A stretch of 64,000 bases of DNA from Methanocaldococcus fervens AG86 (GCF_000023985.1 NC_013156.1:1414363-1478362), one strand, 5' to 3'. Positions 45,594 to 55,315 are shown, numbered from the stretch's first letter. Made by a program: numbers and translations. Notes: generated by a model from the letters alone, not told the origin.

Positions 45594-48114
45594 AGGAACT
45601 TTGGAATTGAAATTGGATGATAAAGATGTAAGGAAAAATCTAAAATCATTAGAAAAAATAAAATCAAAATTAGAGATAGAAGGTAATATCAACGCAATAA
45701 TTAAGCAATTGGATGAGTTAAAAAATGTCAAATCAGAAGTTGAATTTAAGAGTAATATAAACATGATTATTAGGGAGTTGGAAGAGATAGAGGCAGAAGC
45801 ATCTAAAATGAACATAAACTTTGATTATGATTTATCAAAACTAAAAAGTGAATTAGAACAATTGAAAAACACAAAAATCGATATTAAAACAAATACAGAC
45901 TATATATTAAAACAAATCAATAAAATAAAAAGTGAATTATCTGAAAAACAAACAATTAGGGCAAAGGTTGAAGTGGATAGAACAGAATGGGATAAACTAA
46001 AGAAGGAATGGTCTGAAAAATATCACATAGATGCCATTGCAGATGTGGCAAGTGTAGGAACTGCATACATGGGGATTTCCGACGCTGAAAAATACAACGA
46101 ACTAATAACAATTTTAAGAGAAAGGGGTTTGACTAAAGACCAAGCAGAGAGGTTAATACAACTTGGCTTATATAACGGCTATTCTTTGGATGAAATTAAA
46201 GATGGATTAGGATATGCAAATGAGGCAGTTTTGAAGTTAGCAGCATCAAATGATAAATATGCGGCTCAAATATTGGCAGCAATGGCAATGGCTGAAAGGG
46301 GAGGTAGTGAGTCAGGAGCAGATGACATTAGAAGGATGATAACCGCACTCGCTGCTTTAGGGAAGTCAAATGAAGAAATAATGAAAATGGTGAATGCTGA
46401 AGTTTTAGAAATGAAGCAAGGGCATACAGAAGTCGCAGAAGCAATTAGAGAATTCAGCATAACAATGGGAGATACCTTAGACCCAGAAACGTTTGCATCA
46501 ATATTGATTCAGGCACAAGCAGCAGGGGCTCAAGATGTAGGGCAGTTAGCAGATGCCATAAATGCATTAGCGTTAAATGCAAGACAGATGGGATTTGATG
46601 TAAAAACTGCACTAAAAGAGATTCAAAAAACAAAAGATGATAAAACATTGGCAGAGTTGGCAAAAAAATATGGCTTAACTTATGAACAAATAGTTAAAAT
46701 TCATGATTATTTACAGAGGGTAGATTTAGATAAGGGCTTGCCAGACAATACCAACGAACTTGATAGGTTAATAAGCATAAATAAAGACCAAAGGGGAATT
46801 TTAGAAACGATTAAGCAGGATATTGAAGGGTGGTTAGCAGGTCATGGGTTTTTACAATATGGAGCAGAGCTTGGAGTAACTCTTGGAGGTCTTGGAAAAA
46901 TACTTGAAATAGCAATTGGTGCAGCAATTGGTTCTGCGTTAAAAGATGCTTTTGGTAAAATTAAATCCATATTTGGTAAAATTAGTTTGGATAATTTAAA
47001 ACTTCCAGAACTCTCAAAAATCAAATTACCTGTTGATTTAGAAATCCCAAAAATTCCAAAACTCCACATGCCTAAGATTAAACTGCCAGTAGATTTAAAA
47101 CTACCTAAAATTCCAGAAATCAACATACCAAAAATTAACCTGCCAAACATCTCTGGATTATCTAATGCATTTAGGGGTTTAGGTGAAGCTGTTAGGTTTG
47201 CTGGAAGAGCTTTTGGAGTTTTATCAGTAGTTATTGAGCCATTAAAACAACTATTAAAAGGAGATATACAAGGAGCTATAGAGCATTTAAAAATAGGGCT
47301 TATTGAATTAGCCGCATGGCCAGTTGCTTTGGGAGAGATGTTAGCAGCTGTTACATTAGCTGTTGGTGATTTCTTAGGATTGTTTGACTTAGATGGAGAC
47401 AGTCCATTAGCAGCTGCAAGAGCTGGGATTCTAACACTCTTAGCAGCATTTGAAAGCATTTATTCATTTATCACTGGTGATTGGAGTGTTGTAACTAACA
47501 CACTGCAAGAAGCGTTTGAAACACTTGGAATGAAAGAGGATGAAGCCAGACAAGCAGCTGAAAACTTAGCCCAGCAATGGCAACAATTACCTCAGCAAAT
47601 ATTAGACGCATTTAATGGCTTTGTTGATAATATTAAACAAACATTTAATAGGTGGTGGTATGAATTGAATATATGGTGGTCTCAAAAAATAGAAGAAGCT
47701 AAGAACTGGGGTAGTGATTTGATTCAAAATATAATTGATGGAATAAAAAGGAAGTTTTCAGAGTTGAGGAATGCTGTAAGTCAAGCTGCGAGTATTATAT
47801 CGAACTACCTACACCATACCACACCTGAAACAGGCCCATTAAAAGACGATGATAAATGGGGAATCCACTTTATGGAAAACATTATTGGTGGAATTAGAAA
47901 AGAAATTCCTAACTTAAAGAAAACTATTGATTATACTGCTCAACTGATGAGCTCCGCAAATCCTAAAAATTGGAAAATTCAACAAGTAGGAATGACACAC
48001 AGCACATCTTACTCTTATGGAGATATACACATAAATGTAGTTGGAAATAGCTTTAATGAGCATCAATTAGCTCAAAAAATTGCTTTAATTCTAAAAAGAC
48101 AACAATTCAGATAA
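45574..48114 (+). CDS. tail tape measure protein
   Basis: An 846-residue protein, the longest in the block. The first ~145 residues are coiled coil (IKSKLEIEGNINAIIKQLDELKN). Residues ~155-410 are a helical domain. A proline-rich stretch at ~475-525 repeats PKI-P-L/I-PKIKLPVDL units. Hydrophobic helices follow (residues ~530-640), then a C-terminal domain with a closing IHINVVGNSFNEHQLAQKI. At about 0.15 nm per residue the tail would be ~125 nm. ATG 45574 follows GTGGA. Confidence 0.8.
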   Translation: MKKLKVEGTLELKLDDKDVRKNLKSLEKIKSKLEIEGNINAIIKQLDELKNVKSEVEFKSNINMIIRELEEIEAEASKMNINFDYDLSKLKSELEQLKNTKIDIKTNTDYILKQINKIKSELSEKQTIRAKVEVDRTEWDKLKKEWSEKYHIDAIADVASVGTAYMGISDAEKYNELITILRERGLTKDQAERLIQLGLYNGYSLDEIKDGLGYANEAVLKLAASNDKYAAQILAAMAMAERGGSESGADDIRRMITALAALGKSNEEIMKMVNAEVLEMKQGHTEVAEAIREFSITMGDTLDPETFASILIQAQAAGAQDVGQLADAINALALNARQMGFDVKTALKEIQKTKDDKTLAELAKKYGLTYEQIVKIHDYLQRVDLDKGLPDNTNELDRLISINKDQRGILETIKQDIEGWLAGHGFLQYGAELGVTLGGLGKILEIAIGAAIGSALKDAFGKIKSIFGKISLDNLKLPELSKIKLPVDLEIPKIPKLHMPKIKLPVDLKLPKIPEINIPKINLPNISGLSNAFRGLGEAVRFAGRAFGVLSVVIEPLKQLLKGDIQGAIEHLKIGLIELAAWPVALGEMLAAVTLAVGDFLGLFDLDGDSPLAAARAGILTLLAAFESIYSFITGDWSVVTNTLQEAFETLGMKEDEARQAAENLAQQWQQLPQQILDAFNGFVDNIKQTFNRWWYELNIWWSQKIEEAKNWGSDLIQNIIDGIKRKFSELRNAVSQAASIISNYLHHTTPETGPLKDDDKWGIHFMENIIGGIRKEIPNLKKTIDYTAQLMSSANPKNWKIQQVGMTHSTSYSYGDIHINVVGNSFNEHQLAQKIALILKRQQFR

Positions 48115-48125
48115 AGGTGATATTT

Positions 48126-48683
48126 ATGCCAGCAGGACCTGAACAGTCACAATCACTTGTAGCAAAAATAAATCAATTGGTATTACTTGGAAAAGGGACG
48201 TTTGTTTATTGTGAATTTGATTCACAGGCAACTGAATCAGATAAAGCACTTACAATTGTCGATAACACAATAAGATTTAACTTACCTCCGAATTATTACC
48301 CAGTTATAGTTGATATTGTAGCCGTAGATGAAAATGGTAATGAAATTTATGGAATTCCAATTAGTAAAATAACATACGATTACGATGAATTACCACAAGG
48401 TAACCGTCAAGTGATTGCAGAACCCTCAGAAAACAATACAATTGACGAATCCAAACATTGGATTGCTTATGTGGTCTGTATTGGAATCGACGACACCAAA
48501 CCAATTGTTGACGTAAAAAGTCAAAGTGGTAGCGTTGAACCAAAGGGGAGAATATACCTCATTAATTATAGTGATACTAACGGAACAGATGAAATAACGA
48601 TACAATACTTTAATGGAACATCGGAAACAATAACTGTCGATAAAGCCAACTTATGGACAGTGAATCCATACACATTGGGGTAA
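48126..48683 (+). CDS. viral tail-region protein, unknown
   Basis: A 185-residue beta-rich protein with no family that I recognise. A readable motif is VDIVAVDENGNEIYGIPISKITYDY, then NNTIDESKHWIAYVVCIGIDD. By order, after the tape measure, it is a distal tail or baseplate part. GGTGATATTT precedes the ATG at 48126. Confidence 0.6.
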   Translation: MPAGPEQSQSLVAKINQLVLLGKGTFVYCEFDSQATESDKALTIVDNTIRFNLPPNYYPVIVDIVAVDENGNEIYGIPISKITYDYDELPQGNRQVIAEPSENNTIDESKHWIAYVVCIGIDDTKPIVDVKSQSGSVEPKGRIYLINYSDTNGTDEITIQYFNGTSETITVDKANLWTVNPYTLG

Positions 48684-48701
48684 TGTAAAAGTGGTGATAT
48701 T

Positions 48702-49751
48702 ATGTCCCCAATCCTCTCTAACACCAATTCTTTTTTGTCAAACAGTGATTACAGTGACGGTAACACTAACAGTGGGCAAACCAATAGTTCCACACAACCT
48801 ATTTTGTCAAACACATCAAATGTGTTATATAATACAGTGCAAACAAGCCAGACACCAACAACAAACACAAGCACTGCGACTCCAATATTATCAAATGCGG
48901 CTGATACACTTTACAATACAATAGCAACAAAACAATCAAATTCAGCTACAAATGTAACAACACCAATATTGTCAAATATGGCTAATATGCTTTACAACAC
49001 TATATTATCAGCAAAACAATCAAATTCAGATTCAAACATCACAACACCAACATTGATGAACGCGTCAAATGCACTTACTAATACAACAATAACAACAACT
49101 CAACAGACAACTACGCCAACGCCAAGTGTAACAGTTATAGAACACAAAGTTTGGAGGGAAGGAAACACTGTTTATTCAAAAATCGTTTATTCTGATGGAA
49201 CAGAAGATTTAAAAACATTAGATTTAACCGATTATTACAATGAAGCTTATAACGAAGGTGTAAATAGTGTTGATTTTAGTAAAACAAATCATACAATTGA
49301 AAATGGAATTATCAAAGTAACAACTACACTAACTAATGGAAAATCACAAGAATATGCTATCACTCTTGATGAAAACTTAATTGTTAGTTTGTATAATCAA
49401 ATTATGGCAAATAGAAGTAGTTGTTTCCAAATTAGACAAAATGAAACAGAATATAGCTTTTTAGTTGAAAGCAGACAGTATCAGCCACAACCAAACTTAG
49501 CATATCAGCCCGCAGTTGATGGAACACCGGTCTATGAAATTTTAGGAAAAGAGCAAAAAACGTGGAATTTCACACTTTATGTTGATACTATCCCAAAAAT
49601 GCAGTTTCTTCAACAGTTAGCAAGTAATCCAGTATGTGAAGTATATTTCGATGAAATTGATGATTGGAAACAGGCGTTAATCACTTCCATAAGCTTGACA
49701 AGAATAACTACTGGACATTACTATGCCGATATTGAACTGGTGATTTTATGA
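48702..49751 (+). CDS. repeat-containing distal tail / host-contact protein
   Basis: A 349-residue protein in two parts. Residues 1-140 are Thr/Ser/Asn-rich with five copies of a 27-30 residue unit beginning P-I/T-L-S/M-N, at residues 3, 33, 61, 88 and 116; the core is PILSN...LYNT followed by an N/T/S-rich linker. The rest is a compact domain ending FTLYVDTIPKMQFLQQLASNPVCEVYFD, in keeping with a distal tail protein. Many N-x-S/T sites suggest glycosylation. GGTGATATT precedes the ATG. Confidence 0.65.
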   Translation: MSPILSNTNSFLSNSDYSDGNTNSGQTNSSTQPILSNTSNVLYNTVQTSQTPTTNTSTATPILSNAADTLYNTIATKQSNSATNVTTPILSNMANMLYNTILSAKQSNSDSNITTPTLMNASNALTNTTITTTQQTTTPTPSVTVIEHKVWREGNTVYSKIVYSDGTEDLKTLDLTDYYNEAYNEGVNSVDFSKTNHTIENGIIKVTTTLTNGKSQEYAITLDENLIVSLYNQIMANRSSCFQIRQNETEYSFLVESRQYQPQPNLAYQPAVDGTPVYEILGKEQKTWNFTLYVDTIPKMQFLQQLASNPVCEVYFDEIDDWKQALITSISLTRITTGHYYADIELVIL

Positions 49752-50302
49752 AGACAATAATAGTTGATAAATCAGTTTCCTTAAATATAGAGTATTCAAT
49801 TAATGCCATTGACCAGTGTAATATAACTTCATTAAAGGATTTACAAATCCAACCTTTCGATAGTGTAGAGGTTATCTGGAATGATAAGACAATTTTTAGA
49901 GGATATTGTATAGATGCAAGATTATCTCAAGCATTTGGACAACAACAGTATGAATACACAATAAACTCTCCATTGTGGATATTATCTCAGCAAAAAACAG
50001 ATGCGAAGACAACCTTTTTACAACTGTTTTTACAAGAATGTTGTGATTTATGTGATTTGGAGTTAGATTATCAATTTTCAACAAATCCACTTATTTACAT
50101 TGAAGAAGGTAAGTATTTTGATGCATTGAAGAAATGTATTTTATACACAAAAAACTACAATACGAGGTTTTATGTCGATTATGACCAAAACAAACTAATT
50201 TTCACTGACAAAATAGATGATGATAAGTTCTACCCATTGGCAAAATGTGTAGGTTACGAATTTGAATGGGACACAGAAATTATAAACCAAGTTATATGGT
50301 GA
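49748..50302 (+). CDS. tail hub-like protein
   Basis: A 184-residue protein with the feel of a gpD/gp27-type baseplate hub: VSLNIEYSINAIDQCNITSL, DSVEVIWNDKTIFRGYCIDARLS and FYVDYDQNKLIFTD are hub-like strands. It starts 4 bases inside the preceding stop (ATGA). The next large gene overlaps its end region and may be a broken-off second half of a longer hub/fibre protein. Moderate confidence. Confidence 0.55.
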   Translation: MKTIIVDKSVSLNIEYSINAIDQCNITSLKDLQIQPFDSVEVIWNDKTIFRGYCIDARLSQAFGQQQYEYTINSPLWILSQQKTDAKTTFLQLFLQECCDLCDLELDYQFSTNPLIYIEEGKYFDALKKCILYTKNYNTRFYVDYDQNKLIFTDKIDDDKFYPLAKCVGYEFEWDTEIINQVIW

Positions 50303-50307
50303 AGAGT

Positions 50308-52665
50308 ATGGTTCAACTAAATGCTACTGGTTATGTTTCAAATTATAATTGGGAAAAAAGAATATTTGATGCTGTTTGTTACACATCTAATGAAGTTCAA
50401 ATTGGTCAAATTACACCGCCACCAAAAGGTTGGTTGATTGTCGATAGTGCAATTTGTCAATCACCAGATAGCGGACCTCTTCGCTATTATTCTGAAGTTC
50501 CTGTAACCTCAACGTACATTCTAGAAGATTATAGGGGTAATAGATCGATAGCAGCAATAATACGAGGGGATATTAACGCTCCTGACAAAAAAGAATATAT
50601 TACCGTCAGAACTGTTGGATTCGATATATCTGCACAATTCAATATTGTTGAAACTGTAAAGTCTTCGGGAGTATTAAGGGTTGAATTACCACCTGTACAC
50701 ATAACTGATGAGATTGAAATCGTCTATCACTTCCATACTGAATCATTCGAAATAAACATACATAGGGATAATTCGAACAAAAACTGTTGGATTGAATTTC
50801 TTGACTATTTCAACCCAGATAACTATAAAAGTTCTTTTATAACAAATTTGCCTAAAAAACCTGATGATGAAGATATGGCAGTTTTAATTGATGGTGTAAC
50901 ATTAAGCGGTGAGGTTATTTTTGAAGTTACGGCTGGGAATGAAAAACGGTATGTAAGAGTACATTTTGATGACTTTGAACTTGAAATAGACCCAATATAT
51001 ATTGCAGAAGTTTATACCATCTCCAATTACGGTCTACTGGTAGATATATTTGGAATAGTTTACTATGTAGGAGGGTTGACAAGTTTTATACTACCGCTTG
51101 TTCCACATTTCTATATTAGAGTGGACGATGTTGCCATACCGATTGAAATTGAATACCAAGCCAATTTCAAATGCAATGGTGGTTCTAAACAGTATTCCAA
51201 ACGGCAAATAATAACGGATGGAGGGTTGTTTGTTCCAATATTGCCAGCAAGTGAAGGAATAACAGATACTACCGTCAATGCCTGGGGAAGGTGGGTATTA
51301 AACTGGACAAAAAATGGAGACACATTTACATTCACATTCAAAAACTTCACATATTCAGTTTATGACTATGATTGGCTACAGTGTGATGATGTCAAGGCAG
51401 AAATAGAACATAAAATCGTCTTACATTACGTTGATGGTTCTACTAAAGAGTTTGACCTTGAACCTGTTGTTGCTACAAGTGATGTATGTTCTCAACTGCC
51501 AAAGAAAGACGTTTTTGCTGAATCATTTGATTCGATAACACCTGCCTGTGTTTGTTATAGAAACAGCGAAGCATCAAAAACAGTTACTTACACAATTAGT
51601 TATTTTACGAGAGATTATAATCCAAAGCTTTACAATATCAAATATTCACTCCTTAGAGTTTATTATGATGATGTTATTTTGTATGACGGTGTTGCGAAAG
51701 AAGAGATTACGATAACGTTCAATTTACCAGAAAATACTGTGAAGCACGTGGTATTCGAGCTATATGGTGATGGATATGTTGCAGATAGAAAGACTGTCAT
51801 TGTTGAAAGGCGACAATACTGCCACGCTATAAACATAAATGCCAAGACCTATGATTTAGAAGGTAATGAAACAAACAAATTCCCTCATCCAACAAGTGCA
51901 GATTATGATGAAAATAAACACTCTGAAATAATTGTCAAAATCAAAATAAAAGATGAACAGGGGAACTACATTGATGTTCCAGTTGATAAAATCAAAACCA
52001 ATTGGCAATACAACGTAGAGAAAGTAGATACTGGCGTCTATCAAATGAAAATACTAAACACTGCCGATAATGCACTGAATATCCAAGATTATGGAATATC
52101 GGTTTATATTGATAAACAATGGTGCAATGAAAACGGTTACTACAACAAATATAACATTGAAGCTGAAAACATAATAATAAATAGCGACAAAATAGAAAAG
52201 ATTGGATTATGGAATTTTAACGGCATCGACCATTATGAAAACGGTGTAACCTATCTAAAACAGAAATATGAAAAAGTTTCTGGAATATTTGTAAATCCAA
52301 TTGTTGAATTCTCCATAGTAGAACAACTAAACAAAGAAAGAGATAGGTGGCAATATTCATACTGTTATAGGATTTATGACAGTCCAATGGAATTGAATCT
52401 ACCAACTTACACAGATGAGGAAAAGAAAGAACTTGCTAAGGCAATAGTAAGAGAAATGGGAAAACCAAGAAAAATAGAAACCTTCACAATATTATCAAAA
52501 GAGATTCCCAAAATCAATTCATCAATTACTGTAAATTATAATGGGCAACTAATTTCAATGCCTGTATATTCTGTAAGATTCAGTTTAGAAAACTCGAACA
52601 TTCAAATTCAAATAAGAAACGACCAATTAAAATTGTTGAAAGATTATCTATCACTAATTAAATAA
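50308..52665 (+). CDS. large tail-tip / fibre protein
   Basis: A 785-residue, beta-rich protein, last of the tail block. It shows several Ig-like stretches (DEDMAVLIDGVTLSGEVIFEVTAG; VTYTISYFTRDYNPKLYNI) and a C-terminal hub-like segment KIETFTILSKEIPKINSSITVNYNGQLISMPVYSVRFS. Host recognition is plausible. The ATG at 50308 follows GGTGAAGAG; an in-frame reading continues to 50266 over the preceding gene. Its 3' end faces the leftward early block with 42 bases between. Confidence 0.62.
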   Translation: MVQLNATGYVSNYNWEKRIFDAVCYTSNEVQIGQITPPPKGWLIVDSAICQSPDSGPLRYYSEVPVTSTYILEDYRGNRSIAAIIRGDINAPDKKEYITVRTVGFDISAQFNIVETVKSSGVLRVELPPVHITDEIEIVYHFHTESFEINIHRDNSNKNCWIEFLDYFNPDNYKSSFITNLPKKPDDEDMAVLIDGVTLSGEVIFEVTAGNEKRYVRVHFDDFELEIDPIYIAEVYTISNYGLLVDIFGIVYYVGGLTSFILPLVPHFYIRVDDVAIPIEIEYQANFKCNGGSKQYSKRQIITDGGLFVPILPASEGITDTTVNAWGRWVLNWTKNGDTFTFTFKNFTYSVYDYDWLQCDDVKAEIEHKIVLHYVDGSTKEFDLEPVVATSDVCSQLPKKDVFAESFDSITPACVCYRNSEASKTVTYTISYFTRDYNPKLYNIKYSLLRVYYDDVILYDGVAKEEITITFNLPENTVKHVVFELYGDGYVADRKTVIVERRQYCHAININAKTYDLEGNETNKFPHPTSADYDENKHSEIIVKIKIKDEQGNYIDVPVDKIKTNWQYNVEKVDTGVYQMKILNTADNALNIQDYGISVYIDKQWCNENGYYNKYNIEAENIIINSDKIEKIGLWNFNGIDHYENGVTYLKQKYEKVSGIFVNPIVEFSIVEQLNKERDRWQYSYCYRIYDSPMELNLPTYTDEEKKELAKAIVREMGKPRKIETFTILSKEIPKINSSITVNYNGQLISMPVYSVRFSLENSNIQIQIRNDQLKLLKDYLSLIK

Positions 52666-52707
52666 ATCCAAATTAATAAATGTAAATTGGAAATAAAAAA
52701 TAAAAAA

Positions 52708-53025
52708 TCATTTAAATCCAAATAACAACTTTATCAACTCGATGGCGTTAGGATTAGTTATAATTATAGCAAATAGGATAATCAAAGTGTGAATAATAAG
52801 CTTATATTCCAACTCTTTTTTAACCATGTCAATCTTTCCCTCTAAATATTTAACATCCTCCTTCGTAGCTAACTCTCCTCTTAACTCATCCTTTAACTCA
52901 TTCTTAACTTCTATCTTTCCTTCTTTCATTAATTCAATTATTACATCATAAAACTCCCGTGCCTCCTTCTCATCCTTAACCTTTTTAAGAATCAACTCAT
53001 ATAATTTAGCATAGGCAATAGCCAT
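52708..53025 (-). CDS. coiled-coil protein with C-terminal membrane anchor (DUF1640-like)
   Basis: A 105-residue protein. Residues ~30-75 are a coiled coil (KNELKDELRGELATKEDVKYLEGKIDMVKKELEYK), and the C-terminus has one membrane helix (IIHTLIILFAIIIT). The KEDVKYLEGKID heptads resemble DUF1640 proteins, which are common in hyperthermophilic methanogens. A virus role is unknown. It is the last gene of the leftward early operon. GGTGGTGTT precedes the ATG. Confidence 0.6.
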   Translation of the reverse strand: MAIAYAKLYELILKKVKDEKEAREFYDVIIELMKEGKIEVKNELKDELRGELATKEDVKYLEGKIDMVKKELEYKLIIHTLIILFAIIITNPNAIELIKLLFGFK

Positions 53026-53092
53026 AACACCACCACGTAATCATTAATTCCTATTATTGACTCAAAGTATATTAAAGTTATTGATTTGGAAA

Positions 53093-53335
53093 TTATTTTA
53101 AACGCTCTTTTAACTCTTTGATTGTCTCTTCATTAAATTTTAGTATTTTTAAACAGTTCTCAATCTCAATCTTTAATAACTCTTCTGTTAATTTACAGCC
53201 CTTACCCCTAATTAAGTTTAAAGTCCTCTTATAATCTGCTATTTTATTCCTCAACTGTTTATTCTCTCTTTTCAAATGATTTATTTTAATAATCAACTCT
53301 ATTCTCTCAGTTCTACATTTATGCTTTATTGACAT
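53093..53335 (-). CDS. short coiled-coil protein
   Basis: An 80-residue Lys/Glu-rich helical protein, strongly coiled-coil ([28 protein letters not shown]) with a second helix after GKGCKLTEE. No family recognised. GGTGGTG before ATG 53335 decides the start. Confidence 0.6.
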   Translation of the reverse strand: MSIKHKCRTERIELIIKINHLKRENKQLRNKIADYKRTLNLIRGKGCKLTEELLKIEIENCLKILKFNEETIKELKERLK

Positions 53336-53374
53336 AAACACCACCAAAAAAGTTTTAAGTTTTAAAAAAAAGAA

Positions 53375-54307
53375 TTATTTAGTTATTGAAATCTCATCCC
53401 CCTCCCTTACAACCCTACAAATCCTTGATAACTTTCCAACAACTCTACTCCTCCATGCAATCACATCAACAACTGTTTTATTTGGCTTCTGCTCCATTAT
53501 AATAGTCCTATAAATCTCCTTCACGAAAAAACTACCTTTATCACCAAACGGGTCAGTAACTATAAACTTTTTTCCACCATATTGGAAATATTCCGTTTTA
53601 TTCATCTCAGAAGTTGGTTGATTGGTAACCAAAGCATAGCAGTCATTTTCCACACAATAATCCTTTAAAGCGTATAAAATAGCTTGAACATTCAACAACA
53701 CATTACCTTTACCCCTCATATTTGCAACTGCAAACTTTCCAAGAGCTGGAAGCCCTACAGAATCCAAAACCAAATAATTATATCCTTCTGGAAGCTTTTC
53801 AGTTATGAATTCAACAAGCTTATCAAAGTTAATTATGCACCTGTAATCACATCCAGAAGATTTCAATAACTCCCTCTGCTTTTTGGTCATATTTCTTTCA
53901 GTGTCAATATACATGACTTTATTTCCAGCCTTTGCCTTTTCTAAAGCCCAGTTAAAAGCTATAAACGTTTTCAAACTTCCAGTATCTCCAAACAATTCAA
54001 TTATATCAGGGTCCTCTAAGTTTGCCTCTAAGATGCTAAAATCAACTTTTATTCCATTCTTTACCTCTTTCTTTTCCATGGTAACGCCATTCTGCCCATT
54101 CACAGTTCTCACCTTCTTATAATCATCTAAAAGTTTCAACTCCTTCAACCACATCACAAAAGCCCCCTTTTCATCCAACAACCCCTTACTTGCTTTAACC
54201 CTATCCATCACTTGCTTTCTAATTTCGTTGGGATTAATCTCCGCACCATAAACCTTCTTGTGAATAACTGCCGCTCTTAGGTAATTAACTTCTACATCTG
54301 TAGCCAT
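53375..54307 (-). CDS. RecA/RadB-like ATPase
   Basis: A 310-residue protein with a RecA fold in residues ~85-300. The nucleotide loop is ELFGDTGSLKTFIA, the strand-two end VMYIDTERN, Walker B NYLVLDSVGLP, and the sensor ALVTNQPTSEMNK. The P-loop lacks the usual Gly before Lys (GSLKT in place of GxGKT). The first ~80 residues are helical. It probably handles viral DNA recombination or replication. GGAGGGATT precedes the ATG; it overlaps its upstream neighbour by 23 bases. Confidence 0.75.
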   Translation of the reverse strand: MATDVEVNYLRAAVIHKKVYGAEINPNEIRKQVMDRVKASKGLLDEKGAFVMWLKELKLLDDYKKVRTVNGQNGVTMEKKEVKNGIKVDFSILEANLEDPDIIELFGDTGSLKTFIAFNWALEKAKAGNKVMYIDTERNMTKKQRELLKSSGCDYRCIINFDKLVEFITEKLPEGYNYLVLDSVGLPALGKFAVANMRGKGNVLLNVQAILYALKDYCVENDCYALVTNQPTSEMNKTEYFQYGGKKFIVTDPFGDKGSFFVKEIYRTIIMEQKPNKTVVDVIAWRSRVVGKLSRICRVVREGDEISITK

Positions 54308-54548
54308 TCAAATCCCTCCGATTAACTTTCAATCTTTTCATCAACACTTTTCTTCCATCTGATTCCAACACCTGCTTTCTAACCTTCTTAAACATCTTCA
54401 CACCAACTTTTTGAACTTTAATATCATTAGCCAAAGCTTCAATAGCCTCCTTCCTTTCTAAGAATTCTTTACGGCTTTTAGCACAGCCATAAGAAACAGC
54501 CCTCCCAGCTTTTAAAACGATAAAATAAATCCTACCTTTTGAAGCCAT
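54285..54548 (-). CDS. small basic protein
   Basis: An 87-residue, strongly basic protein (many Lys and Arg: KMFKKVRKQVLESDGRKVLMKRLKVNRRDL). It may bind nucleic acid. No family recognised. GAGGGATT before the ATG. It overlaps both neighbours, so it is within the same operon as the RecA-like gene. Confidence 0.6.
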   Translation of the reverse strand: MASKGRIYFIVLKAGRAVSYGCAKSRKEFLERKEAIEALANDIKVQKVGVKMFKKVRKQVLESDGRKVLMKRLKVNRRDLNGYRCRS

Positions 54549-54675
54549 AATCCCTCCCTCGCTTATCCCCTCTCCCCTTTATCACTCCAAAAAACGACTT
54601 TCTACCGTTATTCTCAATAACATAAGTCTGCTTAATCCTGCCATTTTCTTGCTTACTAAATGCCAATATTTGCAT
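54532..54675 (-). CDS. 47-residue small viral protein
   Basis: Read directly: ATG at 54675, stop TAG at 54532-54534. The protein starts MQILAFSKQENGRIKQTYVI and ends RGRDYGFKR. It is basic with a single-sheet look. GGTGGGAAT lies just before the ATG, at ideal spacing, which argues that the gene is real. It overlaps the next gene by 17 bases. Function unknown. Confidence 0.6.
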   Translation of the reverse strand: MQILAFSKQENGRIKQTYVIENNGRKSFFGVIKGRGDKRGRDYGFKR

Positions 54676-54741
54676 ATTCCCACCTAAGGATTTATTAAGG
54701 CAAAATATTTAAGAGTAGAAAATTAGAAAAACAAAAAGTGC

Positions 54742-55026
54742 TTAGGCAGTTATCTCTGCAACTGATACTCCATAAATCTCCTCAATCAACGCAGCTAAAT
54801 ACCCATTATCTTCTATAGCTTCGATTATATCCTCCTTCTTTATGGTTTTCCTTCCTGATTTTTGTGCATTCATTCTTGCTTTAACTAAAATCTCAACCAA
54901 AATCTTTTGCAAGTGGTTGTTAAGTTCCTCAACAGCATCATTAGAAATCCTAAAATCATAACCACTCTCAGGATAATTATCAGCAATATTTTTCATAACC
55001 CTCTTCAAAGTTGCCTTAGGAATCAT
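54742..55026 (-). CDS. virus-encoded histone-fold protein
   Basis: A 94-residue archaeal histone homologue. Core: [47 protein letters not shown], with the RIS and RKTIKKEDI loops that touch DNA. It differs from a plain ~67-residue histone by an insert after the first helix ([12 protein letters not shown]) and by a C-terminal extension ([19 protein letters not shown]). It shares the opening and extended plan of M. jannaschii MJ1647, which bridges DNA. GGTGAGAGT precedes the ATG; the upstream stop overlaps it. Confidence 0.8.
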   Translation of the reverse strand: MIPKATLKRVMKNIADNYPESGYDFRISNDAVEELNNHLQKILVEILVKARMNAQKSGRKTIKKEDIIEAIEDNGYLAALIEEIYGVSVAEITA

Positions 55027-55277
55027 ACTCTCACCTCATGCTTTTCTTTAATTCTACTTACAAAACCAGCCCTCAAATCAATAATCTTATTAGGAAAATC
55101 AGCAATCATCTTAACAATCCAATCCGCAACCTCTTCAGCATCTCCTTTAGCCTTTATTTTAACCTCTCCACCACTGTATTTGATTATAATAAGATTTCCA
55201 AAACTCGAAATCTCCTTAATCTCATTAACATTAATCCTCTTAGTTTCACTGCCCTTTTTAACAACCAAAAACTTCAT
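55023..55277 (-). CDS. small viral protein, first gene of histone/RecA operon
   Basis: An 84-residue protein. It starts with [44 protein letters not shown], an all-strand opening like PH/LytTR-type folds, then one helix ([16 protein letters not shown]). No family recognised. ATG 55277 is supported by GGTGGAGGG; the longer reading to 55325 is not. It overlaps the histone start by 4 bases. Confidence 0.65.
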   Translation of the reverse strand: MKFLVVKKGSETKRINVNEIKEISSFGNLIIIKYSGGEVKIKAKGDAEEVADWIVKMIADFPNKIIDLRAGFVSRIKEKHEVRV

Positions 55278-55315
55278 AATCAACCCTCCACCTCTTTTTA
55301 TAAACAATAAATAAT

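Noticed and set aside
46842-47459. A 205-codon reading on the minus strand inside the tape measure gene
   Set aside because: It is the shadow of the proline-lysine repeat and hydrophobic tract on the other strand; no start signal.
48691-48924. A 77-codon plus-strand reading overlapping the start of the repeat tail protein
   Set aside because: It is a frame shadow of the Thr/Asn-rich repeats; the 48702 frame has the ribosome site and continues for 349 codons.
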